From contig JAXDDX010000352.1 of assembly GCA_034670405.1 (NCBI GenBank), positions 62,001 to 126,000 on the forward strand: a DNA stretch of 64,000 nucleotides, in the 5' to 3' direction. The position numbers and the translations under genes are program-made. Source of the DNA: Hoplostethus atlanticus (lineage: Eukaryota > Chordata > Actinopteri > Trachichthyiformes > Trachichthyidae). The notes under the pieces were generated by a model. It was not told the origin of the DNA and made no database searches. It saw only the letters and a list, made by a program, of their open reading frames with translations. Positions 45,283 to 57,325 of the stretch are shown here, in pieces; within the stretch, counting starts at the first letter, position 1; every line of letters begins with the position of its first letter.

Positions 45283-46530
45283 TCTGGCTGGCAAGTTGAT
45301 GGAGCTGGGACTGAACACCCCCCTGTGTGCCTGGATCCTGGACTTCCTGACCGCCAGGCCCCAGGTGGTCAGGGTGGGTAGACACACCTCCAACCCCCTC
45401 ACCCTGAACACAGGATCCCCCCAGGGTTGCGTCCTCAGCCCCCTACTGTACTCCCTGTACACACATGACTGTGTGGCCAGGTTCAGCTCCAACACCATCA
45501 TTAAGTTTGCGGATGACACAGTGGTGGTGGGCCTGATCTCTGACAACGACGAGAAGGCCTACCTGGAGGAAGTTGCTGATCTGTCACTCTGGTGCCGGGA
45601 CAACAGCCTCCTCCTGAATGTCACCAAAACTAAGGAGCTGATTGTGGACTTTAGGAGGACACAACAACAGAGGACGTACTCACCACTGGGGATTAATGGG
45701 AATACTGTGGAGAGGGTGAGCAGGTATAAATACCTGGGAGTCCACATCACCGAAGATCTCACATGGTCCACACACACTGACACTTTGGTGAGAAAGGCGA
45801 GGCAGCGCCTTTACCACCTCAGGCAACTGAGGAAATTTAAAGTCTCCCGGAGGATCCTTCAGTCCTTCTACTCTGGAGCTGTAGAGAGCATCCTGACAGG
45901 AAGCATCACTGCCTGGTTTGGCAGCAGCTCCGCTCAGGACAGGAAGGCTCTGCAGAGAGTAGTGCGTTCGGCTGAACGCACTATTGGAACTACACTCCCC
46001 ACCCTGCAGGACTTGTACACCAGGAGGTGCAGAACCAGAGCCTGCAGGATCATGAAGGATCCTCACCACCCCAACAACGGTCTGTTTCAGCTGCTGCGGT
46101 CAGGCAAGCGCCTCCGTAGTCACGCTGCCAAAACAGAGAGACTGAGACGGAGTTTCTTTCCTCAGGCCATCAGGACTGTGAACTCCGACCTCACCAGGGC
46201 CCCCACCAAGACACACACACTGCCCCTCTTATGCACACACACACTTAGGTAAAGACTACACATAATTTATAATTTATATTATACATACAATTTTCCCTTT
46301 TTTTACTATATTTTTTTTATAAAGTGCTCTTATTGTAAATATTGTGTTGTTTTTTTATATAGAGCTCTTAAAAACTGTGACATTGTAAATATTGTGTTGG
46401 TTATTGTAAATAGTGTGAACCTGTTATTTTGCACATTTCTGCTGAGCATTGCCACTTTGCATTTCACTACACACCTCATGTGTGTATGTGACAATTAAAC
46501 TTCTTGAAATCTTGAAATCTTGAAATCATC
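45283..46530 (+). mobile_element. 5'-truncated LINE (L2/CR1 group) with intact RT end
   Basis: An open frame of 318 codons (45296-46252) covers the second half of the reverse transcriptase: [23 protein letters not shown] (at KFADDTVV), [15 protein letters not shown], and the C-terminal [12 protein letters not shown] and FFPQAIRTV. The first RT motifs and the endonuclease are missing. An AT-rich 3' UTR ends in (CTTGAAAT)n near 46500-46525. Truncation is the usual result of incomplete reverse transcription. Confidence 0.85.
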
Positions 46531-46849
46531 TCTCGTTGTATTGGTTTGCCCTCTTATGGACGTAATGCGCTGTGTTTTTGTTTTTTTTAAAGGAATAATC
46601 GATAATCGTAATTTTGGCCAATTTTGACAGCGCTGCCGCTTAAACAGAGGACGTCAGTTGAGTAGGCGGTCCTTCAATGCGACTGCTAAAAGAATGTGGT
46701 CATATCGGTTCTAGACCACCTCCGAATGTGGTCTGAGCGATGCGATCTTAAATGCAATTTGGGTGCGTTTACACCAGTACTTAGAGGTGTTAACTTGATA
46801 TCTGATCGCCCAAATCGGATCTTAATGCCTAGTCTAAACAGGGCCTTTG

Positions 46850-46990
46850 TATGAGCGGGTGGGGCTGAGGGCTGCTGCCTGCTGTTGATTGTCATTGTTT
46901 CTTCTACATTCCCTGGCCCAATGTCCTTTCTTATCGCAATTCGCAAAAACACAGTCGCTACTTCTATGGAAACAAAGCAACAGAACACAT
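46850..46990 (-). pseudogene. ERV gag nucleocapsid fragment
   Basis: On the minus strand a zinc-knuckle-like CDKKGHWARECRR is readable (about 46905-46945). The H and last C of a CCHC motif are well spaced and the first Cys pair is off by two positions. It is cut off from protease by the 2-kb TIR element. No capsid or matrix found upstream. Confidence 0.55.
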
Positions 46991-47743
46991 TAGGTTACAT
47001 TCAATGCTACCACTGAAGATTCAGCCAACAAGTATGATGAAAAATCATCATACTTTTTATATCCCACTTGTGAGGATCCAGCTGTGATAGTAAATAAAGG
47101 AGGATTTTGAGAAGGACATGTTTAGTAAACAAATGCCTTTTGTCCTGTTATTTGATACGTACTGGTGCAACTATCCTTTGTGTGCTGCACATTTGCTAAT
47201 GAGAATGAGAGTGGCTTATAGATATGTGTGACCAGGGCCAGCCCTGGGCATAGGCGGAATAGGCGGTTGCCATGGGCGCCATCCATCTCTAGGGGCAGCA
47301 AATCAAGAAGAAAAAAAAAAACACAAAAAAACAGCGCCCAAAAGGAAATACAAAAATAGACATTAGCAAAATCACATTTACAAAACGGATATGCCTACTA
47401 CATGCAATGGTAGACCATCAAGTCATCATGTATGGGAATGTCTGCTCTGTTTGTGCGGGGATGGGCAATGGAAGCTAGCTAGCTAGCAACACAGACAACC
47501 AGCATGATTCATAACTAATGAAAAGCGAGGGAGGGAGAGGATTAAAAACAGTGATGTTTTTGTGGTAATCAGACCCTCACTGTTGTGCAGCTTGGACCAT
47601 AGCTACTTCTGCTACTATTTGCTACCTACTTAACTGTTTTTGGCCCTGCTCAACTAGGCTGTAGTGACTCTTGATATGTTGGTAAAATGGAAATAGTTTT
47701 GCACTTTCATGATTGATTGATGATAGATCACCATGATGGATAT
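46991..47743. other. No gene; repeat fragment near 47230
   Basis: CAGGGCCAGCCCTGGGCATA (47232) with AGGCGGTTGCCATGGGCGCC resembles the end of a dispersed fish hAT-type repeat. Otherwise nothing is recognised. Confidence 0.35.
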
Positions 47744-48848
47744 CAGGATACCCGCGGGGTCTTGAAAGTATTAAAAAAGCATTGAATTTAATATTCTCAA
47801 AATAAGGCCTTAAAAGTATTGAATTTCATTTACAAATTATTGAATTGCGTTTGCAAAGGTCTTACATTTTTTTCGTCCTTTCGTAGGATCAAACAAATAC
47901 CGTCATGAATAACTGTCAAATGTATAAAATGTTTTGTGTGTAACGTTACAATTTACTCTGTTTGGTGTGGCTTGGACATTACGACAGTACAGGTAATGTT
48001 TACGTCAGTGTATTGACGCTCTTGACCGTGGAGTGTGCTGCTAACAAGCTAGCTCGTCGTCTCAGAATGGGCAAGTGTCGTTTTAAGGGGCTTTCACATG
48101 ATCCGCGCAAAGCGTCGGCATCAACGTCAGGTTGGACGAGACTCCTTCACATGATCAGCGTCACCCGCATCAGCCGGTGACCGTAGCTAACCACATCGCC
48201 AATGATCATACTAGCACAGCCATAGAAGTGAATATAGACTGGCTGCATATACGTCCTGTACTAAGCTGTCAACCAACCTGGTAGTCCCGTCTGTAAACCG
48301 ACATCATTCCATGCCACAGACTTTTTAGTCAGATCGTGGTATGATTTAAGGTCATGTTGTATAATTCGGGATGCTCCGACACACATAAAACAAGTTTATA
48401 TCAAACGCCTCTCTTTCCCACTGCTCTCTATCTCTAACCCGATCACTAATGAATAGCAAACTAAGAGCTATTAGATTCCAGTGATTGGTTGTGCATCGCG
48501 AAGGTCAAAGTTGAATATAGTTGAACTTTGAGCGCGACGCTAGGTGCGGCGGCGACGCTTGCCAAATAGGAAATGAATGCCAGCGCCGAGCGTTTTTGCC
48601 GCTGATCATGTGAAGGGCGCTCACAAAGCTATTGTGTATTAAATATTAATGTGAGTATTATAATAACATGTTTTATTAAATTCAAGTACTTGGTAAATAA
48701 TTATTTTCTAGGGCTTAAAATCCATAGTGATTTTCCATTATATCCTTCATACTTTTGCCAGTATGGCCGTGAAGTTGGCATTAAATTTCATTCTAAGTGG
48801 TATTAAAAAGGTCTTAAATTTAACTTGGAGAATCCTGGGGGTACCCTG
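47744..48848. mobile_element. hAT-like MITE (1.1 kb)
   Basis: The ends are CAGGATACCCGCGGGGTCTT and CTGGGGGTACCCTG. Inside both ends are AAGTATTGAATTT / AAATTTAACTT words, as in the abundant CAGGGTxCCC family of fish. GATAT flanks both sides (47739-47743, 48849-48853), shorter than the usual 8-bp duplication. Confidence 0.6.
48086..48620. mobile_element. Inverted-repeat element nested in the MITE
   Basis: GGGGCTTTCACATGATCCGC at the left and GCTGATCATGTGAAGGGCGC at the right are inverted. CGCGCAAAGCGTCGGC / GCCGAGCGTTTTTGCCGC continue the symmetry. A copy of the same end (CTTCACATGATCAGCG) lies at 48146. No coding. Confidence 0.55.
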
Positions 48849-48853
48849 GATAT

Positions 48854-49170
48854 ATTACCATGATTAATATTTGATCAGTACTGACCACATTATCATTATC
48901 CTATTTCCATTTACTGAATGCTCATTGTATATTCTACCTAGCTTAAAGGCTTAACCATAGTTAAAAATAATAATAATAGTCAAGCAAATTATCATAGATC
49001 TTGGTCAATTACACTGAAGGCCTTTCTGAAAGCCATTTATGAGAAACAGAGCAGAAATAGTGATGAAAACAACCAGCTATAGGTTATATTTCTTGAGTTA
49101 AGAGAAATTATTTTTACTGTAAATGGCTTTGTTACTGTGTAAATCATGATATTGACATGTGCTCCATTTG
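48854..49170. other. No gene recognised
   Basis: AT-rich sequence between the MITE and the putative exon, with nothing recognisable. Confidence 0.4.
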
Positions 49171-49174
49171 TTTA

Positions 49175-49388
49175 GATGCACCTTTGAAATATTTTGGCCC
49201 CTGCAAATCCTGAGGTGCCTGAAAAGACCCCATCGACATCTATACACCTTGGTGGTAGTGCACCCAGCAGCCTGCCATCTACCTCATCTGAACACCCTGA
49301 TTATAGTGCAACCACCCACCCATCAATCTCTTCAAACGTCACGCCTATATCTACTGGTGATGCAACATCCTCTGAACCTCTGGAGCAG
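49175..49388 (+). other. Possible exon, Ser/Thr/Pro-rich
   Basis: An open frame reads APANPEVPEKTPSTS, then HPSISSNVTPISTGDATSSE and EPLEQ, and ends exactly at CTGGAGCAG followed by GTGAGT, a strong 5' splice site. A pyrimidine-rich TTTGTTTAG acceptor lies at about 49174, but the frame from there has a TGA. Linker-type sequence, gene unknown. Confidence 0.3.
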
Positions 49389-51190
49389 GTGAGTACATCA
49401 CATTTTTCCATACCAGCTTCTGTATTTTAGACTCTCAGCTTTCCTATTAGATGGCAAGCAGTTAAAAGTAAAAAGACGTCTGGCTATAATAAGGTAATAA
49501 GCTTTAATAGGTTGCTTATTTAAGTATAACAGTGATTGATTTTATTTCATGAGCCCTTATATAGTATGTATGCATGTGTGATGTGTGGGCATAGAGGGCT
49601 GCAAAGTCAGTGTCAGTGGTTTGCTGCGTGTATTATGTGAAATGCCTTTTTAGTTTTTGAAAGAACAGAAATAAAACATGTTGTGTTGTGTTGATAATAG
49701 TGAGTGGTGTCATGTTATTACTGTTAGGGGGTGCCAATTGGACCAGGCCCGACCCTGTGTGAGACCCCTGTCTGAGACACAAGGTCTTCCAGTTTTTTCA
49801 GTCAAGTAAGGGCCTGCAACCTCGAGACATATTCATGTCAGGGAATGTACTGTATACGTTAATATTAGCAGTATTAGCATTAGCATAACATACATTTTCT
49901 GGGACCGGTTCTGGAAGACTTGGGGCTCTATTTGCCTAAGGCGCAGGTCCAAAGTCTAGAGGTCGGCTTGTCAGATGATGCATTGGAAATATGTGAATTA
50001 TTTAAATGTCAAATTCAATTATTAACATTTATATTTATACAATATGAATTAAAGAGTAACTTCACCTACAGCACACACGGAGCACACTGAATGTCACTCT
50101 CTCCGGGGCCTGTCACTCCTCAGACAACGCAATATAATCCACCTGCTGTATATGTGCTGTATCGCTGATATCTTCTATAGGCTGTGACCAACAAAGAAGA
50201 AACCATTTGATGATCAGAGGCAGAACGATGATAATAAAAAAGAGAACAAGAATGACTGACTGGTTTACCAGTATTGTACAGTATTGGTGACCATGATCAT
50301 TCTAACGGAATTAAAAAGACTTCCTAGGTCTGGATAGAGTCATTATAAAATAAAAAGGAAGCAGCATAATAGAGGGTAAGAAGAGAGCATGAAATGAAAA
50401 GAGGCTCAAGGAGAGGGAGACATAGCAGCATGAGGGAGGAAGAAAGGCCTTTTGGAAGCTTAAGCTGAGTGCTGTAATGAGACAGTTGGATGCCCACATC
50501 AATGACAAAGCAAGAGCAAGGGATACAGTGGGAGGGGGGAGAAAAGGTGGGCAATGCACAAAAAAATAGGAGAAATCAAGAAATGTCTGCTAGGGATAGA
50601 TCGAGGAAGAGGATGATGGCAAAAGAGAGGCAGACTCTAAGAATAGAAGAGGAAATAAATATATGAAGTGAAAAACAGCCAGAGAGGAAAAGGAGGATTC
50701 TGCTGCACCAGCTTGTTACTGTTGAGCCCAACTTGTGCTCTCTTGTCATCTCCAAGAGTTAATTGGCACCTCCAGTGCAGAAGAAACACCAACAGACAGA
50801 CAGACACACACAAAGTATAACAAAGTACACTTTTAACATATAAGATAACAAATAAATAGTGTTTCCCACAGTTCATCTATTCAACAGCTTGATGGCTGAT
50901 GGGACAACCCTAACAAGCATTTTAATCTGTTTGTGTTGATTCTTGGCAGTGTCATCTGTGTGCCAGACAGAACAGTGATAAACTCCAGTTTTTAGTAAGT
51001 TCTTAACTGTTGTGTTCAGTTTTAACAGCAAAGATAGACTTGTGAAAAGGGCAAACAAAGCAGCCAGCAGAAGCTATAGGCAGCTTGAGGCTAGCTCTGC
51101 TCCCCAGTTTCAATGGGTAAAGCTACCCCAAAAGCTCACCCCAAATAACTATAAACTCAGTCCCATGTCAGTCTAAACTCCAGTGAAGTT
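49389..51190. other. No gene recognised
   Basis: AT-rich sequence, then a purine-rich stretch (50340-50700) whose minus-strand frames are Ser/Leu low-complexity. No domain or terminal repeat seen. Confidence 0.45.
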
Positions 51191-51194
51191 TGTA

Positions 51195-54100
51195 CCACCA
51201 AATTAGATTAGATGTCTCTTTATTGTCCCCGAGGGGAAATTGCAGTTATGCAGCAGAGGGTGCAAAGCAAGAGGATAGGTGTAGGTGTGTGTGTGAGGGG
51301 GGTCAAAAAGAAAGCAGCAGGCTCAGGGGTTGACATTGGAGGTAGCGTTGTACAGCCGGATGGCAGTCGGCAGAAAAGAGTGCTTGAAGTGCTCCCTTTT
51401 GCACTTAGGTTGGATGAGAACGTGGCTTAAGGTGCTTCTTAGCCCGTTCATCTCATCATATAGGGGGTGGGATAGATTCTCCAAGATGGATTTGATTTTA
51501 GACCTCATCCTCCCCTCAGCCACCTCCTCCAGGCTGTCCAGGCTCTCTCCCACAACTGAGCCAGCTTTCTTGACCAGTTTATTAATCCTATTGGCATCCT
51601 TAGCCTTGATGCCACCTCTCCAACATGCGACAGCAAAGAAAAGTGCACTGGCCACCATTGTCTGGTAGAACATGTGGAGGAGCCTGTTGCACACACTGAA
51701 TGACCTGAGGCTCCTCAGGAAGTACAGTCTACTCTGACCTTTTCTGTAGAGGGCATTAGTGTTGTCTGACCAGTTCAGTTTATTGTTAAGGTGCACCCCC
51801 AGGAACGTTCCACCATCTCCACCTCGCTTCTTGTTCCGACGACGAAAGTCCACCACAAGCTCTCTTGTCTTGCTGACATTGAGCTGTTGTCGTCGCACCA
51901 CTGACAAACCTCTCCACCAGACTCCTGTATTCATCTTCGTTGTCCTTGTTGATGCAACTCACAATGGATAAATCATCAGAGAACTTCTAGAGATGAGTAG
52001 ACCCAGAATTGAATCTAAAGTCTAAGGTGTAGAGGATGAACAAGAATGGCAACAGTACCGTTCCCTGGGGTATACCCGTGTTGCTCACCAGCGTATCCGA
52101 CAGGTTGCTCTGTAGGCGAATAAACTGTGTCCTGCTGGTGAGGTAGTCCATAATCCAGTGTGCCATAGTGTGGTCTACCTGCATGGCTGCAAGCTTATCT
52201 GCAAGCAGGAGTGGCTGGATAGTGTTGAATGTACTTGTTTTAGGTGTGACCTAATTGGAGAGGGCTGGAGCCTAGGGACATTCAGGGTCGGATACGAGGC
52301 ACTGGAATTAGGGAGAGGAGACGGCGGATCCCACAAAGGCAGATTTATTTTGGACATTCCCTTTTGGTCATTAAGTGGTGGGTTATGTATAGAGCATACA
52401 ACAGAAAATCCATATGGCCTTTAGAAACGTATTTCCTCAACTTAACACAAATACATAAACTCAAATTATCAGTTGGCATTGACTTATTAGACCATCTTCC
52501 AAACATACACAAACAATACATCAGCTGAACACTGGAATCAGCCTTAAATGGAAATATACAAAGACATTATATAATCAAACTAATAAGGAATGGAATAATA
52601 ACTCAATCAACTAAAGGTGAAACAATCAACTTAATACATCACTCACTTTAAACGCACTTAGTGGGCACAAAGGGAAGGCCAGTCTGGTGGGTGGCAGAGC
52701 AAACAGAACAACAGTTTCTCCTCCTAGTTATAAGAGCGCTTAGGCTCAAAGGCAGATTGAGCACACCTGTGTCTGGCTGACCTCAGACAGCAGGTGTGTG
52801 CCTGTTGCTCCGCCCCCCAGAGCTCAACAAGGGTAATGACCGACATGGAAGACTTTGAACAGTACTGGAGAAGTCAAAAAACATTCTCACAGTGCTCCTA
52901 GGCCTCTCCAGGTGAAAGTAAGCCTTATGCAGCATGTAGGTGATGGCATTGTCGACTCTCACACCAGGTGTGCCTGGTATGCAAACTGCAGGGGGTCCAG
53001 AGAGGCTGCCACTAGTGGCTTCAGGTGCTGCAAGACTAACCTCTCAAAGGTCTTCATAATATGAGAGGTCAGTGCCACTGGTCTGAAGTCATTGAGTGCG
53101 CTGGGGCATCCCTTCTTGGGCACGGGGACGATGCATGATGTTTTCCACAGGGGGGGTGTACCCTCTGTAGGTCCAAAGAGAGGTTGAAGAGGTGCTAGAA
53201 GACACCAGCCAGCTGGTTGGCCCACCCCTGCAGCACTCTGGAACGGATGCCATCAGGGCCAGCAGCCTTGTCGGGGCGGATGTGCAGAGGTGTTAGCAGC
53301 TGTGTGAGCCTGACTGGGGGGAAGGAGGGGGGAATTGTAGAAGCCTTGACCTGGTGGGGGTTTGGAGGTGGCTGTGTGCCTGGCTGGGGATCGCTGAGTC
53401 AAACCTGTTAAAGAACTGGTTTAACTCGTTTGCTCTCTCCTTGCACCCCTTCTCCCCCGGTGCGTGTTGTTTGAAGCCCGTCATCTTCTTAATACCACTC
53501 CACACCTCCTTCACACTGTTCTTCTGGAGTTGGTTCTCAGTCCTCTCCCAGCTCTCTTGGGACACATTTGACTTCCTCCCTGTCCCCAACCCTGAAAGCC
53601 CTCCCTCTTTTTCCTCTTCAGCAGCAGTTTGATGTCTCCATTAATCCAGGGCTTATTGTTGGGGAAGCAGCGGATTTTTTTGGAGGACAATGTTGTCTGT
53701 GCAAAAGTATATGTAATCTGTAATGCAGTCTGAATGGCCATTTATGTCCTCACCGTGTGCGCTGCAGAGCACATCCCAGTCCGTAAGGTCAAAGCAGTCC
53801 CGTAGGACCTCCATGGTCTCCTCTGAACATACTCTGATTGTCCTGGTGGTGACTGGCAGGCGTAGGACATCTGGCTTGTAGATGGCCACGAGGTGAACCA
53901 GGTTGTGTCTGATCTACTAAGTGGGCGGAGGGCGGTGGAGCTGTAGGCCTTCCTCACATTTGCATACATCAAGTCCAGTGTTTTATTGTCTCTTGTCTTG
54001 CATTTTACACACTGTGTGAAATTAGTCAGTATGGAGGAGAGGGGGGCGTGGTTAAATCTCATCATCAAGGCGTTCGGGTGTTAGGTCTGAAGTGCCACGA

Positions 54101-54690
54101 CCGCAGAGTTGATGATCTCACTGGCCGTGGCCGTGTTAGCGGACGGTGGAATGTAAACAACCAGGACAATGGTGTGCGAGAACTCCCGTGGCAGATAATA
54201 TGGTCGTAATCCCAGCGCTAGTAGTTCAACATCAGGGCTACAGATGCAGGGCTACAGTAACATGTCCCGGTTTACACCATCTTGAGTTAATGAAAAGGGT
54301 ATGTCCACCTCCTTTCTTCTTACCGCTTAGCTTCCCTCTGTCCGCACGCACAAGCTGAAACCCCTCAAGTGTGACGTGCGAGTCCGGTGTAGTGTCCTGT
54401 AGCCATGTTTCAGTGAAGCACATAATGCTGCTCTCCCTGTATTCCTGCTGTGTCCTGGCCAGGGCAGAGAGTTTGTCCATCTTGTTCACCAGAGATCTAA
54501 CGTTCCCCATGACAACAGATTTCAGGAAAGGTTTGTACCTCCTCACTCTCTCCTTCACCTTCGCACGGGCTCGGGTCCCTCGCCTATGCCTCGATTGGGA
54601 TGTCCGCCAGTCTGGGTCTGGCCTGGCTGCGGAACTCCATCAGCTGATGATGGGTGTAAGACGCACAGCGAAGATGAACTAGGGCTAGGA
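51195..54690 (-). pseudogene. Jockey-group LINE, decayed, split by an LTR
   Basis: Minus-strand LINE from the 5' side down. Endonuclease: SVVMGNVRSLVNKMDKLSAL and CFTETWLQD at 54420-54520, then RADRGKLSGKKKGGG. NKTLDLMYANVRKAYSSTAL follows at about 53970 and CFPNNKPWINGDIKLLL at about 53650. RT: VPVPKKGCPSALNDFRPVAL (about 53090-53140), then after the LTR WIMDYLTSRTQFIRLQ and NTGIPQGTVLLPFLFILYTL (52020-52150). The C-terminal half is at 51323-51934 (FLGVHLNNKLNWSDNTNALY). The YADD region is frameshifted and not readable. The 3' end is near 51195 (ATGTCTCTTTATTGTCCCCG). Several frame breaks make it inactive. Confidence 0.8.
52236..52861 (+). mobile_element. Solo LTR (626 bp) in the LINE
   Basis: The ends are TGTTTTAGGTGTGACC and GACTTTGAACA, with an exact 5-bp duplication GTACT at 52231-52235 and 52862-52866. 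LINE sequence resumes at once after it (GGAGAAGTCAAAAAACAT). Orientation uncertain. Confidence 0.85.
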
Positions 54691-54880
54691 AGATACTCAA
54701 ATACATTGAATACTAAATACTAACAATCAGCGCCTAGAAGGGGGGTGGACACCCTAGCTGTGACGAAGTCCCAGGAGAACCGCTGTCCACCAAAACACAG
54801 TGCCCCCCTCGTTTACAAAACATCTGACTGGCGCTGCCATTGGCGGCCTCCAGGGCGGGGCTATGGCTCCCAACTCCCAA

Positions 54881-55439
54881 CTCGGACGAGAACCGCTGAT
54901 CCGACTGAGCGGCTCGCGAACGAGTCGAGAGAGACTGAGCAGCTCGCGAACGAGAGAGAGCAGATGAACGAGAGAGACTGAGCGGCTCGCGAATGAGTCG
55001 AGAGAGCAGATGAACGAGAGAGCAGATGAATATCGGACTTCTCGGACTCAATCGGACATCTCGCGAACTGAGAGAGCAGATGTCCGAGATGTCCGAGCGG
55101 TTCACGTCTAATGAACGAGAGAGACTACTTCCGCTTACCCGCCGGATCAAGGAGCCATATTGGATTATGAAAAAGGCCAATGTAATAATGTAGCGATCTA
55201 TTACATTCTATATACATTGACAACAGTTTTTGTAATGTTTAAGATGTTGTTTGATAAATTAACTGGTGATTGTTTAAATAAATTAACTGGTGATTTAAAA
55301 AAAATAAATAAATAAATAAATTCTGGCACTGCTATAACCGCTGCTGAATCAATTCAGTCGCGTGTGCGAGTCGAATCAACTCACTCACTTAACTGATTTG
55401 GTTCTTTTGAACGATTCGTTTGCAAATCGGCCATCACTA
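54881..55439. mobile_element. hAT foldback element, copy 2 (left end lost)
   Basis: The right part is the same as copy 1 (30196-31350): arm with TCAAGGAGCCATATTGGAT (55147), spacer CTGCTATAACCGCTGCTGAA, and terminus CCATCACTA at 55431-55439. The central loop (54881-55110) is in the opposite orientation relative to these ends when compared with copy 1. The left arm and left terminus are missing. Confidence 0.8.
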
Positions 55440-57108
55440 CTCACGACATCCCGACAAAAGACTAGCATGTTAGAATTTTTTTTTGCCGTCCACGACATGT
55501 TCCGTCTCGTCCGTGACGTTGACCAATAGGAGCATGGAGTGCTATAAACAAACATGGCGAAGCGAAAGAAGAATGAAGTTGCTGGTGCCGCTATGAAACA
55601 GAGGAAAGGTTTGTCGAGCTCTGGCAACAACACCCCTGTGGAGGCTAGCCAGCTAGCTACATTTAGGTTTCACTACAGGCTAAAACATTGTTATTTTTTA
55701 CCTCAAGTTCTCTTTGAAGGATTGACAACCCATACTGTTCTCTTCATGCGACCCAAGAACGGGTCCACAGTCATTTTTTCTTTTTTTTTTTGCCTTTTCG
55801 GAACTCAAAACAGCCAGTATCATACATACCGCTTCGGACGGCATTGTTTGTTTACATTCTCGTTGCCTAGCACCTGCTTTCCGATGACATCACGCACGTC
55901 AGCAAGCGATTATTGGTCGGTGACCAATGTGTAGTCTGTCATGTCTGTCGGCCAAGACACGGCACGAATTTATAACTCTATATCGCCTAATCTGACACAG
56001 TGACCATCGTAACAGACAAAAATATCGTGTAGTCTGATCCCGGCATTATATTTGTCAACATCCGGGGATCCTGGAAAACGGTCACGACTTTGGTCACGGT
56101 GGAACGGCCGAGCGCAGACAACATAATAGTACTTTGTGTCATCTTCCGTGACTCTCCGGAGAGCAAATTGAGCTTTGGCCTGTGCAAACCAAACGCCAGC
56201 TTGTCATTCCCAAAACTCCAGCAATTTAATATAAACTGCGTTCGCTGTCATGTTCGTCAATGTCTCTGGAAAAGAGATGCATGGTCACCAATGTGGGAGT
56301 TGGGACAAACGAGCTGCAGAGCTTTTTATTGCTCAACCACAAATGTGGGACTTTATTTTCCTTCTGACAAGCATGCTGAAGCAAACAGGAAGGTGCATTC
56401 ACATGACATCATCAATCAGAGAGAACACTTAAAAGGAGCCTCACTCCAGTAGCAAAACCAATGTGAAACACAAACAGTGAATTATAGTCCAGAGTCCCCC
56501 CACAACGTAAATGAATAGTAATTAAGCTAGGTTTGTGAAACCAGCCTGTGAAATTGATTAAACTTTAATCAAATGGAATATTAATTTGTAAAAAAGCTGA
56601 TAGGATAGTATAAAGTCATTTTTCTGTAACTAATTGTATGAAGACAGCCATGTCTAGGGTGAATATTAAAATTTACATAAAAAAGGAAAGAATATTTAAA
56701 AGGTTCATTTCGGGAATTCATGTATTATCTAATATGAAAGAATTCTGAATTTACTTTGTTAATATGCTGCTAAAATTAGTATCATAGACTGTACCAATTT
56801 CTTATCTCTAACTAATAAAAAAAAAAACTACCTCAGGTCAACCATGTCCCTGGAGAGACATTCAGGACTGGCTGGTGCGATGGCTAAAGGTCTTTGGACC
56901 TGGAGGACATAGTGGCTGCATTTGCACAAGCCAAGGCCCGTAAGCAGCACTTTCAAATCAATACTTAAAAAAGGTATTGATAAGCACTGGCCTCATAATG
57001 TGGGTTTCCGGCCATAGGAACTAGAACTTTTTGGGTACTTTTTTGAGCAGGAACCTTTTAGTTGCCCAAAAGAGTTCAACTTTCCATCACACCAAAGTAC
57101 CGGGAAGA
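55440..57108. other. No confident gene
   Basis: A plus-strand ATG in ACATGGCGAAGCG context (55554) opens MAKRKKNEVAGAAMKQRKG but finds no known domain. CACGACATCCCGACAAAAGA and later GTCTGTCGGCCAAGACACGG are transposon-like. A CpG-richer patch lies at 56040-56180. The rest is AT-rich. Confidence 0.35.
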
Positions 57109-57325
57109 TTATGCAAATAAAAGTTTGGTTTCATACGTCATTGAGGCACCCACAACAACAGTGCCAATTTCAACACAGTACATATGGAGGAAGTTCAAGC
57201 AGCTATGGTGTTGAGGTTGAGGTGGGCAACCAGTCTGTGGATGGGGTGAGAGGAGTCCTTGACGATGCTGCACACCCTTCGCAGACACCGCTTGTGCTGG
57301 ACCGACTCGATGGAGGGGAGTGAAG
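57109..57325 (-). mobile_element. Short LINE C-terminal fragment
   Basis: On the minus strand, LPSIESVQHKRCLRRVCSIV KDSSHP can be read at about 57220-57315. This is the C-terminal signature of L2-type LINEs, fused directly to the gypsy protease-region relic upstream. Confidence 0.5.

Larger units (their letters stand above)
44838..46844. mobile_element. 2.0-kb TIR element in ERV gag, carrying a LINE
   Basis: The termini GCCCTGTTTAGAC and GTCTAAACAGGGC continue into similar subterminal sequence (GGCATTAA, then ATCCGATTTGGGCGATCAG and its complement). A 5-bp duplication CTTTG is present at 44833-44837 and 46845-46849. No transposase; about 1.24 kb of the inside is a LINE fragment. Confidence 0.8.
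36804..46990 (-). mobile_element. Endogenous retrovirus relic with nested insertions
   Basis: Minus-strand provirus remnant. From 5' to 3' it has a gag zinc knuckle, protease, reverse transcriptase, RNase H, integrase, env, polypurine tract and 3' LTR. The 5' LTR, matrix and capsid are absent. The pol and env type recall gamma/epsilon-like fish retroviruses. Three later elements interrupt it: hAT at about 38920-39990, hAT at 40124-41115 and a TIR element at 44838-46844. It carries frameshifts and a changed protease active site, so it is defective. Confidence 0.8.

Noticed and set aside
44937-45299. 120-codon frame with a run of Arg-Glu
   Set aside because: The run is the (GA)n microsatellite and the rest has no recognisable protein.
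53354-53632. Plus-strand frame
   Set aside because: Antisense to the LINE endonuclease/RT linker.
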